This document shows, in pieces, positions 62,155 to 64,000 of a DNA stretch of 64,000 bases. The stretch lies in the NCBI GenBank assembly GCA_002835675.1, contig PIZR01000007.1:262465-326464 (forward strand). The letters are read 5' to 3'. Source of the DNA: Bacillus sp. BA3 (GTDB lineage: Bacteria; Bacillota; Bacilli; Bacillales; DSM-1321). The notes beneath the pieces were generated by a model, which saw only the letters and a list, made by a program, of their open reading frames with translations, was not told where the DNA came from and did no database searches. Each line of letters begins with the position of its first letter. Position 1 is the stretch's first letter. The position numbers were made by a program, and so were the translations under genes.

Positions 62155-63840
62155 TTAAACTTTCATCACTCCGCCTGAGCTGGCATTCGTTACAAGTTTG
62201 GAATAACGTGCTAAATAGCCTGTTCTGACTTTTGACTCGAAGCCTTTCCAATTCGCTTTGCGTTTTTCGAATTCTTCATCGGAAATTTCCAATTGGATTT
62301 TGCGATTATTCAAATCCAATTCGATGATATCACCATCTTCAACAAAGGCAATTGGGCCTCCCTCAGCTGCTTCAGGGGATATATGACCAATGCTGATGCC
62401 TCGAGATGCACCTGAAAAGCGGCCATCAGTGATCAAACCGACTTTCGCTCCAAGTCCCCTCCCAACGATTTGGGAAGTTGGTGCCAACATTTCCGGCATA
62501 CCCGGCCCACCTTTAGGCCCTTCGTAACGAATGACCACTACATCCCCTTCTTTAACCTTTCCGGTAATGATCCCGGAAAGTGCATCTTCCTGGGAATCGA
62601 AACAAATGGCAGGACCCCTGTGATAGCCACCAACTGATGCGTCAACGGCGCCCACTTTTACGATGGAGCCTTGAGGAGCAAGGTTACCGAACAATACCGC
62701 AAGCCCGCCACGCTCAGAATGCGGATTATCCAATGGATGGATTACATCCTTGTCCAATATTTCACAACCGGCAACATTTTCGCGGAGCGTTTTACCTGAG
62801 ACAGAAAGGCAATCTCCATTAAAGGCACCTGGTTTTTTGAGTAACTCATTAATGACGGCACTAACACCACCGGCATTATGTACATCTTCAATATGATAAT
62901 CGGATGCCGGTGCAATTTTCGCTAGATGCGGTACGCGGTTAGCTATTTCATTTATGCGTTCCATCGGATATTCAAAACCTGCTTCATGTGCCAATGCAAG
63001 CGTATGAAGCACGGTGTTGGTCGAACCGCCCATCGCCATATCCAAGGCAAATGCGTTATCAATTGCATCAATCGTCACGATATCACGAGGCTTGATATCC
63101 TGTTTGATTATCTCCATCAACTGTTTAGCGGATTTCTTAACGAATTCCTTACGTTCTTCGGCTACCGCCAAAATCGTTCCATTTCCCGGTAGCGCAAGTC
63201 CTAATCCTTCAGCCAGGCAGTTCATGGAGTTTGCTGTGAACATTCCTGAACAAGAACCGCAAGTAGGACATGCAACTTGCTCGATCTCCTGCAAATCCTC
63301 TTCATTGATATTACCTGCTTGATAAGCACCCACCCCTTCAAAAACGGATGTTAATGAAAGTGATTTACCATTTTTATCTTTACCTGCTTTCATGGGTCCG
63401 CCGCTTACGAATATTGTAGGAATATTGACACGAAGTGCTCCCATCATCATTCCCGGCGTTATCTTGTCACAGTTTGGAATGCACACCATACCGTCAAACC
63501 AATGTGCCGATACAACAGTTTCCACGGAATCTGCGATGATTTCACGGCTTGGCAAAGAATAGCGCATACCAATATGACCCATTGCAATTCCATCGTCTAC
63601 CCCGATCGTATTAAATTCGAAAGGAACACCGCCCGCTTCGCGAATCGCTTCCTTTACTATTTTTCCGAATTCCTGAAGGTGTACATGACCTGGAACGATA
63701 TCGATGTATGAATTACAAACCGCGATGAACGGTTTACCGAAATCCTCTTCTTTAACTCCTGCTGCCCGCAACAGACTTCTATGTGGAGCTCGATCGACCC
63801 CTTTTGTAATCATGTCACTTCTCATATTTGATGTAGACAT
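62155..63840 (-). CDS. ilvD: dihydroxy-acid dehydratase IlvD, 561 aa
   Basis: This iron-sulfur enzyme forms the 2-oxo acid precursors of valine, isoleucine and leucine. Cluster ligands lie in [25 protein letters not shown] and [20 protein letters not shown]. The C-terminal [20 protein letters not shown] closes the active site and holds the conserved serine. ATG at 63840 has GGGGGT 7 bases upstream; the longer frame adds five codons. No T-box element is visible in the 160 bp of upstream sequence present. It works with IlvA encoded earlier in the window. Confidence 0.96.
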   Translation of the reverse strand: MSTSNMRSDMITKGVDRAPHRSLLRAAGVKEEDFGKPFIAVCNSYIDIVPGHVHLQEFGKIVKEAIREAGGVPFEFNTIGVDDGIAMGHIGMRYSLPSREIIADSVETVVSAHWFDGMVCIPNCDKITPGMMMGALRVNIPTIFVSGGPMKAGKDKNGKSLSLTSVFEGVGAYQAGNINEEDLQEIEQVACPTCGSCSGMFTANSMNCLAEGLGLALPGNGTILAVAEERKEFVKKSAKQLMEIIKQDIKPRDIVTIDAIDNAFALDMAMGGSTNTVLHTLALAHEAGFEYPMERINEIANRVPHLAKIAPASDYHIEDVHNAGGVSAVINELLKKPGAFNGDCLSVSGKTLRENVAGCEILDKDVIHPLDNPHSERGGLAVLFGNLAPQGSIVKVGAVDASVGGYHRGPAICFDSQEDALSGIITGKVKEGDVVVIRYEGPKGGPGMPEMLAPTSQIVGRGLGAKVGLITDGRFSGASRGISIGHISPEAAEGGPIAFVEDGDIIELDLNNRKIQLEISDEEFEKRKANWKGFESKVRTGYLARYSKLVTNASSGGVMKV

Positions 63841-64000
63841 TTGTTGTACCCCCAATTTCCGCTAAATGTTTAATGATTCAGAATAATATAATTTTTAGTA
63901 TACTCTAAAAATTCTAACATATTTATAGACAAATGCAACCATTCTTCACTAAATATCTACAAAAATCATTTTACTAAAATAATAGAGTTCCAATTTATAG

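Noticed and set aside
63841..64000. Possible T-box leader of ilvD
   Set aside because: No T-box sequence, specifier hairpin or antiterminator could be recognised in the visible upstream bases.
1..64000. CRISPR arrays, tRNA or rRNA genes
   Set aside because: No regularly spaced repeats, cloverleaf sequences or rRNA motifs were seen on either strand.

Overview
The window looks like a chromosomal segment of a Bacillaceae species, most like the Peribacillus / Bacillus simplex group. The right half keeps two gene blocks in near-B. subtilis order: yozE-yokU-kamA-yodPQRST, and msrAB-ypmS-ypmR-ypmQ-degV-tat-ilvA-dfrA-thyA-ypjP-ypiP-yphP-ilvD. It also has typical Bacillus ribosome-binding sites, many TTG/GTG starts and a YjcZ-type sporulation peptide. 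The species name is inference.

Region 1 (1 to about 30.25 kb) is an AT-rich accessory element. Its right end carries a large serine integrase at 28705-30183. The integrase lies directly against the truncated 5' end of a conserved gene (30208-30336), which in B. subtilis order should be yodN. Next to the integrase are a RepA_N-type replication initiator with its own promoter, leader hairpin and iteron-like repeats inside the gene, and a MerR-like plasmid maintenance protein. The element therefore looks like an integrated plasmid or conjugative-element derivative. Its left end is outside the window. The cargo is anti-phage defence. A complete type 1 BREX operon (brxA-brxB-brxC-pglX-pglZ-brxL, 19227 to 6207) is preceded by an 82-aa leader gene. 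Beyond it lie a 1598-aa helicase fused to an MTES_1575/Vsr-like nuclease (837-5633) and, further right, an EVE-HNH type IV-like nuclease (22440-23459). A Tn3-type resolvase with a recognisable res-like site (20430-20553) and an SF2 helicase-like gene sit between them. Decayed genes are scattered through the element: an IS21 IstB remnant, a frameshifted small gene and two unidentified remnants.

Region 2 (30.4 to 41.6 kb) is chromosomal. It holds an orphan sporulation-type sensor kinase, yozE, yokU and the beta-lysine / lysine 2,3-aminomutase cluster. The pathway genes run yodT-S-R-Q-ablB, then the sigma-54 activator gene kamR, then kamA. A textbook -24/-12 promoter lies directly in front of kamA. 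This order differs from B. subtilis, where kamA comes first.

Region 3 (41.6 to 64 kb) is core genome. It holds an LD-carboxypeptidase, a YjcZ peptide, two SGNH hydrolases, msrA/msrB, a DUF4397 protein, ypmS/ypmR, a SCO1-like protein, degV, a DUF2535 protein, tatA/tatC, ilvA, dfrA/thyA, an anthrax-lethal-factor-type metallopeptidase, terC, ypjP, gamma-glutamyltransferase with a 24-aa upstream peptide, a ypiP methyltransferase, a bacilliredoxin and ilvD. A 129-bp GC-rich structured repeat (55829-55957) and an IS1595-type transposase remnant (about 56698-56905) lie in one accessory gap. Most units end in clear intrinsic terminators. No rRNA, tRNA, CRISPR array or intact insertion sequence was seen.
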